Shown here piece after piece: positions 50,401-64,000 of a stretch of 64,000 nucleotides of DNA. Each line of letters starts with the position of its first letter. Position 1 is the stretch's first letter. The notes below the pieces were generated by a model, which saw nothing but the letters and a program-made list of their open reading frames with translations, searched no databases and had not been told where the DNA came from. Made by a program: the position numbers and the translations under genes. Source of the stretch: Trichoplax sp. H2 (taxonomy: Eukaryota > Placozoa > Uniplacotomia > Trichoplacea); assembly GCA_003344405.1 (NCBI GenBank), contig NOWV01000184.1:62001-126000 (forward strand), read 5' to 3'.

Positions 50401-53400
50401 GAATGAATCATCACTATGAGATTGATTAAATTAAAAACTCTGTCAATAAAATAGCTATAATGCAACACATGTTGTGGCATTCCATTAATGGATAATATTA
50501 ACTTAGCAAAAGAAACTTGACCATAATACCTTACAAGGGTACTAATCATTTAAGTAAATAGAAATTTTCATCTTATTAGATATTATAAAAACTACAACAT
50601 TCAGGCTGATTAAAAAATCATTCCTCTTATCTATGTATAGTCTTTTAATATACTTCATAGATAAGCTATAACAGGAAGTAAAGCCTTCTCAATTAACCTT
50701 TCCTACTTCTATCATTGTCCAATCATGCCATTTTTCGCAGATCACACTATTTTATTATTGGATGATGTTTCAATCATAAAATGTCATCTAAAACTCTGCT
50801 CCATTATTTCTATTTTATGTGTACAAAGGTGAATCATCACCATTGAGTAGCAGAATACAGGATATGATTTCTATTTACATGTTATGTTACTTTTCATATC
50901 TACGTTTATCCCTGAATGGTTAGATAGTAACTGAAAGAGCGTGGGTGGAAATATTTAATGATGTGTCAATAAATTTCATCAATGCACCAGTATATAAAAG
51001 GCCATATAAACTCCATGTAAGCCAGCTAAGTTTAATATCCGTTTATATTAACTGCAAGGACAACTGGTTACTGATTTTGATAGTGCCGCTAATTTTTGGA
51101 CTATCAAGAATAATCGATTATCGGCTTGATCAATACTAGATTCTGTCAAATAGATCGACAATTGAATGATTCAAGTATTCTTATTTATTGAGCATCTTGG
51201 TTAGACATTTTCCTTCTTTCTATCTCCATCATCCATTTCTAGTTTCAATTAGCCATAAAGAGTCTTTTTTATTTGTAAAAAAGTAAGGCAGCAGCTACAA
51301 GGTAAGGACATGATAGATCATTTAACCTTGAAAAGTAACCCAGATGTGCACGATCAAAGGGAGCTATAAAATTATATTTATAATCTTTTAACTTTATTCT
51401 CTATAATATTATCTAAAAACGGATGTATAAAATATCATAATGGATTACTTTTAACTTTCAGTGCATTGATATAATATTTTTACCTTTATATTTACAATAG
51501 TACAGTTAAAACTTCGGTAATTATAATCATGAAGCATATTTGAATCGGTTTTTGATATACTATTTCTAAAATCGATCACTTGGTCACAATTCAGATTTAA
51601 AATAAAGAGCAAATGTAGCAGATACAGCAATAAACATAGTTATGACTTGATAAATAGAGCTAAATCAAAACAATAACATCATAATTGATCCTATAGCAAA
51701 TACCAAAAAGTTTTTTGCATAACTACTATAGAAGATTTGTTGTTTTAAGTTTCAAAAAGGATTACTATACGAACGTTTCGAAGAGTACCAAGAGCGAATA
51801 AATAATTTTCCAATATCACGTTTAAAATGTAGTAACGCAATACAGTATCATAAACCGATCTCGCTATACAAGTTAGTGCGACTGTTCTATAATAAGAAGA
51901 AAGTTTAAATAGAATTCCATATCTTTCGATATAAAAACCAAACACTCAGTATTTATAATAGGTTATCATTTGTTATGAAAATATGGTAGAATTGATAAAT
52001 TGAATAGCCAGTATGATTATAGCAAAAGCTTTAGCACAGTCTACATGCTATAATTAATCCCAAAACTAGATTATTATGATTCATGTATAGCCTTTAACTA
52101 AGAAAATGACACCTACTACTGTTGCAAGATTACGTTATTCGTACAAGTAAGAACATTGCGATTCAGTTCGGAAGCCTGAAGTTTATTGATAACCACTATA
52201 TAAAATATATCACGTTTCGCTGATGAGATTTCGTTCTTTTCTGAAATGAAACAGTAAACATTATTGTATAATTAATTCATGATTCTAAACCCATAAACCA
52301 AAGAACTTTTAATTCACTAGATTATCTCTTTAAATCGATAGATAATTTCCTGTTCGTGTTTCCTATTTCTAGATATTTAACGTTAGTGATATCCAAGATT
52401 ATACAATCACAATCCACTCCACATAACTGCTATTAGTTACGGTTAATTGATGTTTTTGCCACTAATAGATCATCGATTGATGGTAAAGTTTGATATTTCG
52501 TCTAGCTGAGTGATAACATGAAACTGCTAAGCCATCATAGCCATGTAAATCTATAGCTAGACACGTATAAAGATTCTAAATCGATTGGTTATACTTATGA
52601 TATTAGCAATAGTCACATTTAGTTTATAATTCCAAGTCAATGGATCAATAGAATTGGACATGAAATCCTATGTTATTGATGAAGGCCTAATCAGCTTATA
52701 TTTTAGATCTATTACATTTCGTAGCTCATTTTAGAAATTTTAGTGAATAACTTAGTCAAATTAGTTTGTAATCAATAAAAATAAGACAAGAAATGAGTCA
52801 TCTAGAGTTAACAGTCAACAACTACTGTAATACAGTGTTTAATTTCTTTATCCAGCTGCTATTTGGTCAGTAAGAGACGACTACTTCCATAGTTGCATTG
52901 TTTTAAACCCGCTTAAAATGTAATTTTCGCTTTTTCCTGCCCCATTACATACAAGTTGTGTTATGCAGAATTATTTTATCTCATCTTTAAAGAGCTTCAT
53001 AATCAATTTGAATTAAAAAACATCGGGTTCTTATGCACATTTCTAAAATATAACAACGAACACATGAAACAGTAACGAAATAAGAGTTTATAAATCAAAA
53101 ACAAATATTGCTAAAGAATTATCAAGTAATTTTCACTTTCATAAAGTGTGACAACCTTTTAACATCAGTAAAAGGATTCAATCATAGCTTATTATAGATC
53201 TTACTATCCATCTTCAATCAAATAATTACTTTATAAACCATTAATCGCTATCATAATCATTTCTAAAATAATAATTAATGCAGAAAAGCCATCAAATAAC
53301 GGATTAATTCTCTCAATTGCAGAAAAATCTACGTTCTCAAGCTCTAATAAAATGATTTTACAGCAATATTACAATTTTTAAGATCAAGATTGACTATCTT

Positions 53401-55513
53401 GCAGGCGTAATTTCCATTGAAAACAATAATAATGCTACTCTTATGCCATATCTTGTTTCAATTTTTATGACTTTTTAAATAACAAATAGATGAGCTTGAT
53501 ACTTTTAATTAGAAGTAGTATACCTTGCCTTACCCACATACTGAAATCAATTTCTAGCTAATACAGTAAATACTACCGGCACTAAATAAAGATGCAAGTT
53601 AAAATTCATCTAGAAATTGGAAATTGAGTTTAATCTAAATACAGTATTAACGAACTTCTGATAATTTTACGGAAATTTATTGATAAACTTTTATGTTAAT
53701 CGAGTTTATAACTGAATTTAAAGGTATAGTGCCCATTTAACCATTTGATGAGTCATAATGTATTTCTTTATTAGCAAACTGAAAACTAAACCTGAAATAA
53801 AGCGGATATTGATAAATTCACGCTTTTATTCTTTACTTCACAGCGGCACTTACTATCCGACCAAAGCAATCAATCTCATCTATTACTTTAGAGAAATTAA
53901 TTTTTTTATCTTTCTAAGAATTTAAAATTCTGTACCGAAATATTTTGATGCAAATATTTTGTCAAAATATACGTAACTTAGGGCAGCTTCTATACTTGAT
54001 CATGACTAACAAATCTTAACAATTGAAAGATCTTCTTTCTCTCATTTACCTAGTAGTCACTGATATAATATGATTATTAACTTATTGTTGAGTTCGTCTA
54101 TTCTACACAGACTTGTACGTTATTGAAATCTCTTATTATCTTAACGATATGTACAAATCTCCTTGTTCTGAATTTATTACTTTTCTTATTACTATTGTTT
54201 TGAAAATGAAAAAACACGAAAAAATTATTACTTAAGCAATACCTTTAAGTTGATCTATTTTCTTAATTTTAATAGTTGTCCATCAGGATAAAATTTTTCT
54301 ACATTGATATCATGTCAACAGCTGTTAGAAAATAGTTCGTATTATTTCGGCATCTCTTTATATCATTTATGTTGATTTCAATCCTAAAGGACGATCAAAT
54401 AATTAATATTGTTACAAATTTATGTTCTATAAATATTCTTGTTGTCAATCTTTGAGCCGCCCCCTCTTCCTCTCAAAATTAAATTTTTCTTAGCTTTATT
54501 ATTCATGTATATCTTCATGTTTGATCTTAAGTAAGGCGTCTAGAAGGCTGCATGATAATAGTCGATATTTCATGCGGAGCATTTATTGTAATAACTGTTG
54601 CATAATCAACTATAGACATAAAAGAATGATAGACGATTTTAAAACATTAGTGATAATTCAGTTACGTACGAATGTCTAGCAAGGCGCCATCAACAATGTT
54701 TATCAACATAGTATTGTGTGAATAATACATTTTTTATTTCGTTGCAGTTATTTGCCTGGCTAAAATATTATTTTTCATGTTAAATTAAATTATATATTGT
54801 TTATATTTCCGCCATGACTAAATGATTGATGTCATGCTAAATATCCCTTCTTATCAAGTACTGTCAATGACAACATCCTTAAAAGGTCATGATCAGAATA
54901 TATGTAGATACAATCTGCAATAGCAATTAATATTTAGTATCTGCTTTGTCTACTTGCTCAATCGTTTGATTTTTCCATTCTTCAGATTTTTAAATTTTAT
55001 CCCTTTACGATTGAATTCTATTTATGCCTATTTAACAAAATCATTTTAGCATTTTAGATCCTCGTAGTTCCTACTTTCAATTTTAGTTAATTCCATTTTA
55101 GTAATACATGTTTCTAATTTAGGATTTGGAACATTTTATATCACCACATCCATATTATATAAAAGGTTAATCTATAAAAAAACTTGCACATATATTCTTA
55201 TATTGGTAATGTAGGAATATAATTTACTAGAAACAGACTTTTTCTTATTAAGATTGACATGATACATTTCAAGACAAAAATAACGCTCAAGATTCTACTT
55301 TAATAAACGCAAAGATTTGGTAGTAGCCATTCCATTTTCTAGCTGATTTAGACAGTATAAAGAACAGATATTTTAATTACCACAATTGGAACCTAATCTG
55401 TTGAAAAAATATTCTAATTTACTAATATTATCGATTGTGATTTCTTTTTCCAATATTAAAGATTTTCCAACTTCGACAGCCTCACCTTAGTAGACAACTT
55501 CTCTTAAGCCATT

Positions 55514-58500
55514 ATGAAAGGGGGAATTTCATATCTGATGGCTATTATACTTTTGGCTTGCTTAACGGCTACACTAGTGAAAATGACAGGTACAGTTATA
55601 GGATATATTACAACCATTTATCTTGCTTAAAACGAGCTTTAATTCAAAAATTGACTAATAACGAAAAATATGCATTTGGCGTATTAGAAATAGTTTTATA
55701 TTTTTATTCAATAATTAATTGAATAATTTTTATTACTCATTTAAAATCGATCAGCGGGTCAAGGTATTATGGGTGAATCTGTTAAATGTTCAAAAGAAGG
55801 GGAAATTATTAAGACGCTGATGGATAAAACCAGAAATCTGTGTATTATATGTGTCTGTAAAGTAGGTGATACAGTAGCTCCTGTAGATGTTGAACAGTAA
55901 ACTGAACTTGTCAATGGACTATAAGAAATTCTAAAATATACTTAAGAGCAAAAAAACTTGGACAATCACTTTGTATCTAGTTTAGGTCTCTCGATAAAGT
56001 TTTTATTCTTACTTAATTCTAAATTTGTATTTATAGAACAAAATTGCAGATTGCAGCAGTACTTGTCCTAAATTACCAGACAGTTGTACTACTTACGAAT
56101 ATCGAAAAGACTCCTGTTGTCGAATTTGTAAAGGTAAAGGCAATTTTAATATTTATCGAATTGATAAGAATATCTAAGTAACATTAATAGAATTTTGTCA
56201 TTTATTATCTTATCTTCCTTGCATAGTAGTATGATTACTAATCCTAAATGCAAAATTGGAAGCTACTTGTTTTATTATCGAGTACGGTTACGTCGTGATT
56301 AAATTTGATTCATATCAATAACATCTTCTTGTTATTTTATATCAAGAACCTTTAGAATTCGATATTTTTAGTCCATCATTCATTCAGTTGACGATTATCC
56401 TTGAATATTTACTGTATATAATCATAATTTCTGCACGTTGATTACCGTGTCCTTGTAACGGAGGTAATAAAACGTTTTCACATGCAGATATTACGTAACA
56501 GATCCTTACGACAATTCTTTTACTAATTTATCCTATTTGTGGTATACATATCTAAATATGCTTCTATCGAAATGAGACTTGACTTCTTATTTATATTCTA
56601 TTTGTAACCGTGATTAATTTTAACCGGATGTTACAATTTGTCCTTAATTGAAAATCCTTCAATTACATGATCTTAATGATAAATGATTACAAGTATCATA
56701 TCTCCAGGTCATTTTCTGTAATAATTACATTTCCTATTTGATTAAGAATACGTCAGATATTAGCCAACCATAACTAAATCATCAACCATAGGCCATACCA
56801 AAGACATAAAATCACATATAATGCTACTACCGTCAAACAATTTTATGATAAAAGGTAATCCCTTACTTACCATCATGTCGGAAATAATCTTTATCTGCAC
56901 CAAAAAATTTGCATTCCTTTTCAAAACCTGCATTAAATGCCTGTTTTGTCTTACCACATTAAATAAAAATTATTGGAGCATATTTAGGCATTGAATTGCT
57001 TCGAAAGATATGTCACAATTCCGAATGAATGCATTACTACTCTTAGACATATTAAGTAAACAAGGAATTAAATAAATTCTCCCTTCAGAATTTATTCTTC
57101 AACTCATAATAACAACCGTTATTTTATAAGTAAAAACCATGATAGAACTGCTGTCATATTACCCTGCGTAGTTGCAGTAAATCTTATTTAATAAACTAGT
57201 TTATAGTCCTTACCTTTATATGAACTGAATAAAAATTTCCATGAACAGCCGCTAACAAACATTAGAACCAATTCAAATTTTACTTTTGATAAAAATTGAC
57301 TCATAAGAATATTATGCTTAGCTTACTACTATAGCACACTAAATATTTACATGCTGCGTCAGTATAACTTAAAGAATATTGCTACAGATTTTCAAGCAAA
57401 TTTTATCACTACTAATTACTATTCTAATTTTTTTCTTAATTCTCAATATGAATTTCTATCCTACCTAACTTCCTAGCATTCATAAAGATATTAGCATTAA
57501 ATAGCTTTGAAAAGAGTACTGCATACGCGTATTTCCACTTTTTTATTATACCAGACTTGCATTTATTGTAATCTATAATCTTGCGATACCAATTTCAATT
57601 CCTATATCCGTATTGTAAGTGAGCTACAATTTGAGGTATTCCATCATTTTCTTCAGGTTGCACATTTAAAAATCGCATTTATAGTCACGACGAGAAATGG
57701 ACTATTCAAGTCAAAGATGGTGAGAAAAGTTATTGGAAAAGATTAATATGCCAAGTAAGACTTCGATTTAGCCGATAGTAACTGAATTTAATAATTTGCA
57801 GAGTAATCGGTATTCACCTAAGAATTTCTACTGAAGTATTCTTTTACTAAGGGCAAGATTAATGTATCGATTTCGTTAACTTGTGGATCACCCTAGTTAC
57901 CATAAATTTTAGCCGCAAGATATGCAATATATTCATGTCTGTTTAAAAATTCAGATCTCATGTTGCAATACAAAAGATACAGTCGTTAGAAAGTTAATAC
58001 TAATATTATAGAGAAATTCTGCTACATTGACCATGGATTGATTAACGTATTTCACCCCTATTATGTCTATTTAAAAAACTTACTTCTTAATACATATGAT
58101 CGGATTTGTAATATCTAGTACATAATCATTAATCATGGCCATAACTTTATACATCGGGTATACTTTCATTTTAATTGATACAGAATGGGTTAATAACCAT
58201 GCACAAAATCGAATGCTTCGTGCCGTGTAAAAACCCTATCTATCTGGATAATCATGAATGTCCAATCTGTGAAAGTGAGTGACTTTAAATACGAGGGTAT
58301 TAATTTGAAAGACAAGATGTGGATTCTAAATAGATATTTTTTTGCTTCTTATTATCTAAAAATAATCACTTCTACATTGCTTAAGTATTACTCATCCTTG
58401 TGTATTAAGTAATTACATCTTGTGGACTTTTAAGACTTCGTTAAACTAGATCTTGATTCATACTTGAAATTTAAGATAACTGCTAAATCTTTTTAATTTA

Positions 58501-61500
58501 TACTGCGCTTGCAGAAAGTGATTATCTCAATTCAATATATTTATATAGCAAAATAATTTAGCTTATTGATAGTTTTTTATAAAAGAGTTTTTGTATATAA
58601 CATCAAATTTAAATGCAGAAAATTTATTGGTCCTCTTACTTATTAAATGGGTATTTTTGGTTTCACTTAGAATGCAAATTTCATGGGAAAAAATATAATG
58701 AAGGAGAATTATTTGCACCATTAGCAGACAAAAACGTTATATGTACCTGTAAGGTAAATCAATACAAATTACTAATTATATAAAGGTACCAAACTTTTAT
58801 CATTTTATACAGTAGTAGCTATCTTAATAGGAGAAAAAAGTTATAATTTCAATATAATACATATTTTGCAATCAAATACTAAGTGATAAAATTACTAATT
58901 TAGTATCACTATCATCTACTAATATTATAGCTAATAGTTTATTATTTCAAGAGTTTGGTTATTAATATACCTGCTAAGTGGCTTCAACGAAGTTACTCAA
59001 TAAGCTATTTGTAAATGGAAATTTGCATAAATAGGGGAAGGTCTTGACATGTATGAAAAAAGTCTGCCCGATATTATCTTGCCATCCAGAAACACGAGTA
59101 GTGGTTGAATATGAGCCTGGTTTATTTTGTCAAATCTGTTCAAGTATGATTTCAAGTCGTCTGCTAATTATTTGACTTCAATTCTTACAGTCACTCAATT
59201 ATATAGGTCGCAAGTTGTAAATATTTTGATAGAGCCTTCTATTTACTTTCAGCTAAACCGAGAGAAATAATTTTTCCAGGATCATGTACAGTCAATAATA
59301 AATTCATGATGAATGAACAAATTATAGAGTTGGATTCATGTAGTCGTTGTAAATGCCGGGTGAGTCTCATATTAACCTCTTAAAATTTAAGAAAGCGTAT
59401 TTCTGTAATAATATTATCTTAACTCACATACTATAATACCAATTTGGCTACGATGAATTCACAGAACTCTACAGCAACTTGCAATAAGAAAATTTCCCAA
59501 GCCATTAGCCTATGTGAAACCAAAAAAGAAATATCTAAACCTTGCTCGAAATGTCTCGGTAAAGCAAATACAGTTACTAAATTTTAAATTAAGATATTAT
59601 ACATATCTTATAATTATATTTAAATCACTAAAAGAGTCGGCAGTAATTTTGCTATCGATGGTACCTGATATTTCTATTAGAATTACTTTAATAATAAATT
59701 ATAAGCACCATACCTTTTTGCGCATAGCGACCGTGATGCTGAATTATAAGAACAAAATATAAATATATTTATATTTCATTTTTTTAGGGTTATCTACTGT
59801 AAATTGTGAATTGAATGGCTTTAGATACCAAGTAAGTACAATATTGTAAATGAGTGGAGTATCATGAGACCGATTTTAATTACAGTAATAGTTACAGAAG
59901 TAGCTCCAATACATTTAATCATATTCTCATGTCTTCACACTTATGATCTGCTATGTCTTGCTGCAAATTAGATTAATTCGTTGAATAAGTAAAACCACTT
60001 TAGCTTCTATATCAAAGTAATGTAGTAGTTTGAACGTCATAACAAGGAACAAACATTTTTGTCTAGTAATTTTCGTAAACATTGATAGATTGCTGAGAGT
60101 AGCTGAATGTGAATTATCCGTATCTTTCTTTGGTAATTACACAACCGTAGTCTGTGATATTTATTGCGCATTCAATAGTATAAATTAAGAAAAATACTGT
60201 CATTAAAATATATTTTGATTAATTTGATTGCTAAATAAAATTCACGTAACGGCCAATTCCGCTAATTTAGAATGGAAGCCAATGGGAAGAAGGTTGTAAA
60301 ACATGTTCCTGTAACAATAACGTGGTAAAGTGCAAAGCCATAACCTGTCCACCACTCCTATGCCCTAGCGTAAGTCATTGTAACGCTTAATTGTCATATT
60401 GTGCTAGATAAATGTGATTAATATCAGCAAAATCTTAGTATTTAACGGTATTGCTTTATGTTGACTGTGACGTCGATATTTTAGTTAAAGCTGACTAATA
60501 AAGTTATTAAATACCAATGTTTGATAATTAGGGCAAGCAACCATATTTTCTCCCTGGGAAGTGCTGTCCAGTAAGATGCCTCTCAGGTATTTTATAATAT
60601 TAATACAAAATTTAGATATTTAAAGGTTTGAATAGCAAAGTATCCAACTATTCTAGAATTTATTAACTAATTTATTATTCCAATGCAGCTACAGATACAT
60701 GCCGAGTTTATCAAGAATTTAATTCCGCTCATATTAGAACATTTGATAAGCACAATTATCCAATAAATGGCGGCTGCAAATATATCATCGCCAAGAGTTG
60801 TAAACCAGCTCTGGCAAATTTCACCATTTTAGGCCGGTTTGGAGCTCGTAGCTCTGATAATAAGCCACTATTAAGCCATGTTTACCTATACTTTGGAAAT
60901 TCTAACCAAATCGTACTATTACCAACAATGAGAGTAAAATATAATCAACGCAGCGTCAATTTGCCTTATCACCAATCCAATTTACTCCAAATTGAGACCT
61001 CATCTTCCTTGAAATCAATTATAGTCAAAACTAATTTTGGATTGCAACTAACATTTAGTAAAAAATCTGATCTAAGAATATACGCTTCACCCGATTATGT
61101 CGGAAAAGTTGGTGGTATTTGTGGCAATTACAACGGCAATAAGAATGACGATATCTCTATTATTAATGGAAACAGTAAAACCAAATTAAAAGATTTTTTA
61201 CTAAAGTGGAAAGTTGGCAAAGGTTGCAACAAATTTAAAGGTAATCATTTATTACCAACATCATGTAAAAAATTTTTACCTCAAAAAGCAGCTGCAGTTT
61301 GCATGTGGATTTACCAAGTTGATTTCCTGCCTTGTACTATCGATCGAAATAAGTATCATCAATTATGTTTGAACACAACATGCAATGATTGTCCTTACAG
61401 CAGTGCAGAAGTATGCGCATGCAAAATCCAGAAACAATATGCACTAGATTGCTTAACCATTAAGGGCATTAATATTCGTTGGGACATGCATAATAAATGT

Positions 61501-61524
61501 GCAGAATTGAGTTCAAAGCACTAA
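55514..61524 (+). CDS. BMPER: BMPER / crossveinless-2-like secreted BMP regulator, complete
   Basis: BMPER/CV-2 binds BMP ligands and chordin outside the cell and tunes BMP signalling. Thirteen exons (55514-55589, 55755-55861, 56037-56133, 57657-57754, 58184-58274, 58671-58753, 59035-59143, 59253-59359, 59465-59558, 59788-59831, 60271-60369, 60532-60586, 60689-61524) join in phase to 631 residues; human BMPER has 685. Residues 1 to about 22 are a signal peptide (MKGGISYLMAIILLACLTA). Five von Willebrand C domains follow, roughly 37-93, 94-156, 157-220, 231-287 and 288-353, each with CxC and CCxxC-like or CxxC clusters. A vWD domain begins at Cys358 and has GICGNYNG near 496-503, followed by a C8-like Cys-rich part. 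Each vWC domain is split by introns in the same style. Two departures: the GDPH autocleavage site is replaced by NSAH (365-368), and the protein stops before the usual C-terminal TIL domain. Confidence 0.92.
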
Positions 61525-64000
61525 CCAACATACCTTTATAGAGCATTCAAACTTGAAAACATAATTAATAATATTTATCTATTTTGCCTTAAAATGGCGT
61601 ATAAATGTCAAGGGCCTCTATTCGTATGAATGTAGGTATTTTATTTAGAAAAATTAGAGCTATATCAAGTATGAATGCCCTAAGAATTGTCTTGCAAAAG
61701 CCATGTTTTAATAATAACCGTTCGAATTAGTACATAAAAATCCCTACTTACAAGAGCAAAGTGAAGAACCTTTTCCTTAAATTAATCTAATATATATTAT
61801 ATATATACATCAGAACCCTGATATTTTATTTCACATAAGTTGTTAACTTTAGAGTTTAATGTTTATTTAGTTATAATTTTTGTAAAATTTGTAGATTTAT
61901 TTTTAAATAAGAAAACAGCAATAGTTAATTTAGGTCTAAGTTGCAGCCCTAAGCATTAAATATAATTTACATTAAGAGGCTAGACTTTTTACAGATGCAA
62001 TATATTGAAATTTGTCATATACAATTAATTTCCGTAAGGTTTCAATGTTTAAGGTTAATAGAATTCAATTTTTAGGCATACTTCCTAATCTACGAATTTG
62101 TAGATTACTAAATGCTAATGAAGATGAATTAATTCTTGTAAAATTTCAAAAATTTATCTGACAAATATACTATCTTCAACCATAATAATTAATTAAATCA
62201 GCCTCTTGTACTACGTGAATTTTAAATCTATACGTTTGTAAATTTGGATTCATTATATGAATGCATTTCAACAGCAGTTAGGTCGCTGGCTCTATTTGAA
62301 TGTCCAGTATTTGTGGTTATTATTACGTAATATTGTAGAAGTTCAATTCATGATTTGGAACTATTGCAGATTTTAAAAGTTTAAAATGTTCAGATATTGC
62401 CTCATACTGGAAATTTGAAGAACTGACATTTATCAGTGCTTAAAGGAAACATAAACCATTTAGCTCTTGGGCTGAGGAGGATAATAGCTGCTATGGCGAT
62501 TAGACTATAGAGAAGATACCGAGAACTAGCACAGGTCCATGGCTACATTCTTAAGTTAATATTCGCGTATATATATATAATATATTAACATATACATTAT
62601 TAAGTTATCCTTTTACTTATGTCTTTAATTTTATATCAAAACGTCGTACATACGTTAATAATGGGATGATTGTACGCTCGGTAATTATAAAAATGATTCT
62701 GACATAAATAGTGCAATGCAATGATAGATTAAAATCAATAATTTAGTAAATAAATTAATTTAAAACTCTGTAAATTAATACAGCCAAAATGAAGGAGTGC
62801 TACTAAATTCTATGTTAGTAGTAAAACAGCGTACTAAATGCTAACCATTGCTATTCTAATTATAAGTATATACTGATTAATAATTATGTAATAAATCATT
62901 TTAAATGATTACTTATTACATTAAAGGATAATTTATAACATTAAATGGATTGTTATAAGTCTTAAATCATTGATTGACGTAAGAAAATATATGGAAATGC
63001 TACTGAATACTACATAAATCAAAAACTTGAGCCAAATGCTTATAGCTTCCTTTCAGATAGCATAATACTAACTGCATGCAAATATTTTGTTATAGTTGAA
63101 TACTAATTAATCAATATTCGCAATTTTTATGGCACTAAATTACAATAGATGGCTCGCGATTGAAGCAACTTTGCTAAGGCTTTGAATCATAAATGAATAG
63201 AAACTTAGCTTCAATGATTATACAAATTATCAGTAATTATAACGCTTCTCTAGGAAATCCTTTAACTGAATCGATCATGGTTGGGAATCTTTCAATTTTA
63301 CTACGAAATTTACTCTTACAGTCTAATATCGCCTTTAGCATAATTTATACCTAAGTATTGCAGTAAGTATTAATAAAATGACATTATCTCTTACCAGTTC
63401 ATGAATATTTTAAGATTAATATTTTGGTATCTTCATTAAGAGAGCAAGAGTTTATCAACATCTACCGTACCTTATAAAAAGTGCATTCTAGAGTAAAGCA
63501 ACAGTAAAATGGTCATTTATCATACTTATACATCTAAGCAACAACTTACTTCACATTAATTACCTTTATAGCTGAGTACAGGCCAAAAAGTGTAAATTTT
63601 CATATTGCATCATGCTCATCCAAAGCCATTTTCAGTTTCATACTTGGAATTCACAGTCACCATAGATTACCATTTTCTAAATTTGTAGTAGATCAAATAA
63701 TGATCTGAAAATTGAACAGTGCATCAATAAAATATTTAGAACGATTAATATCAAAGCTAGCCCTACAATCCCTGAAATAGAATTACACATAGTTTTTACA
63801 TGATCATATTCCGCTTTATTTATAAGCCATATAATTTTTTCTTCAATAAGTTTATAGCAATATTGTAGATAATTAATTTTGTACACACAACTTATATTGT
63901 GTGTCATTTATAAAATATGCTTCCAGATTTGCACCTAACTTAGTAAGCAATTGTTTAAATTGACCATGTGATTAAAGCTCCAGCAATGAAGAGCTGCGAA
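61525..64000. other. Region downstream of the BMPER-like gene
   Basis: Contains the BMPER 3' UTR and AT-rich sequence with TA-dinucleotide runs near 61790-61808 and 62566-62586. No confident gene is seen; a weak minus-strand candidate is listed separately. Confidence 0.5.
63677..63907 (-). CDS. Weak candidate: short membrane protein or C-terminal exon
   Basis: A 76-codon minus-strand frame begins at an ATG at 63907 directly preceded by an in-frame stop. It encodes a polar first half with Cys and Lys/Glu, then one strong hydrophobic segment (GIVGLALILIVLNILLMHC) and a short tail. The arrangement loosely resembles the last transmembrane segment and tail of a tetraspanin-like protein, whose other exons would lie beyond the right edge of the window. 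No family-specific motif is present, and chance is possible in such AT-rich DNA. Confidence 0.22.
   Translation of the reverse strand: MTHNISCVYKINYLQYCYKLIEEKIIWLINKAEYDHVKTMCNSISGIVGLALILIVLNILLMHCSIFRSLFDLLQI

Larger units (their letters stand above)
39992..55513. other. 15.5-kb gene desert upstream of the BMPER-like gene
   Basis: No exon chain was recognised on either strand; the open frames present are short, AT-rich and resemble no family. It contains a diverged tandem duplication at 40691-41448 and a small hairpin at 44369-44458. The left end must hold the promoter of the coiled-coil gene and the right end that of the BMPER-like gene. Its size is striking beside the compact gene neighbourhoods elsewhere in the window. 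Confidence 0.55.

Noticed and set aside
39992-55513. CRISPR arrays, tRNA or rRNA genes, intact transposases
   Set aside because: I looked for regular spaced repeats, tRNA-like T-loop sequences and transposase or reverse-transcriptase motifs in the desert and saw none. A covariance-model search would be needed to exclude small RNAs.
59514-59762. Plus-strand open frame between BMPER exons
   Set aside because: It overlaps an exon of the BMPER-like gene in another frame and continues into an intron.

Overview
The window is eukaryotic and almost certainly animal nuclear DNA. It is strongly AT-rich by eye, and its genes are split into many short exons by mostly short introns. I could recognise seven multi-exon protein genes by reading exons and splice sites together. 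For five of them the whole coding chain from ATG to stop keeps reading phase across every junction (PIGZ, a zeta/delta-class tubulin, WDR86, a coiled-coil protein, BMPER). One is clearly LARP4 with an unresolved first exon, and one is the 3' end of a cyclic-nucleotide phosphodiesterase. The gene set (BMPER/crossveinless-2, a zeta-like tubulin, WDR86, LARP4), compact introns and AT-rich sequence suggest an early-branching metazoan, perhaps a placozoan. That assignment is inference; no marker here proves it.

Layout: 1-1594, PDE 3' end (+). 3524-6642, PIGZ (-), facing away from 7489-11400, zeta/delta-like tubulin (+), with an 846-bp shared upstream region. 11.4-20.98 kb, no confident gene, but many short inverted (CAGTA)n/(CTGTA)n elements and a few orphan exon-like pieces. 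20979-24326, LARP4 (+). 24.3-30.3 kb, mostly empty except one Cys-containing exon-like ORF with a hydrophobic start (26958-27384). 30284-32385, WDR86 (+), convergent with 34625-39991, a 19-exon coiled-coil protein (-). 40-55.5 kb, a gene desert with a diverged ~380-bp tandem duplication. 55514-61524, BMPER/CV-2-like secreted BMP regulator (+). 61.5-64 kb, no confident gene.

The genes are not an operon or pathway. Functional themes are ER GPI-anchor synthesis (PIGZ), centriole/basal-body biology (tubulin, and possibly the coiled-coil protein), mRNA 3'-end/poly(A) biology (LARP4), cyclic-nucleotide signalling (PDE) and extracellular BMP modulation (BMPER). The points most worth a second look are the cluster of palindromic pentamer repeats between about 6.9 and 20.8 kb, the unusually short tubulin, the BMPER-like protein that lacks both the GDPH cleavage motif and the C-terminal TIL domain, the unrecognised coiled-coil gene with a GC-AG intron, and the tandem duplication inside the desert upstream of BMPER.
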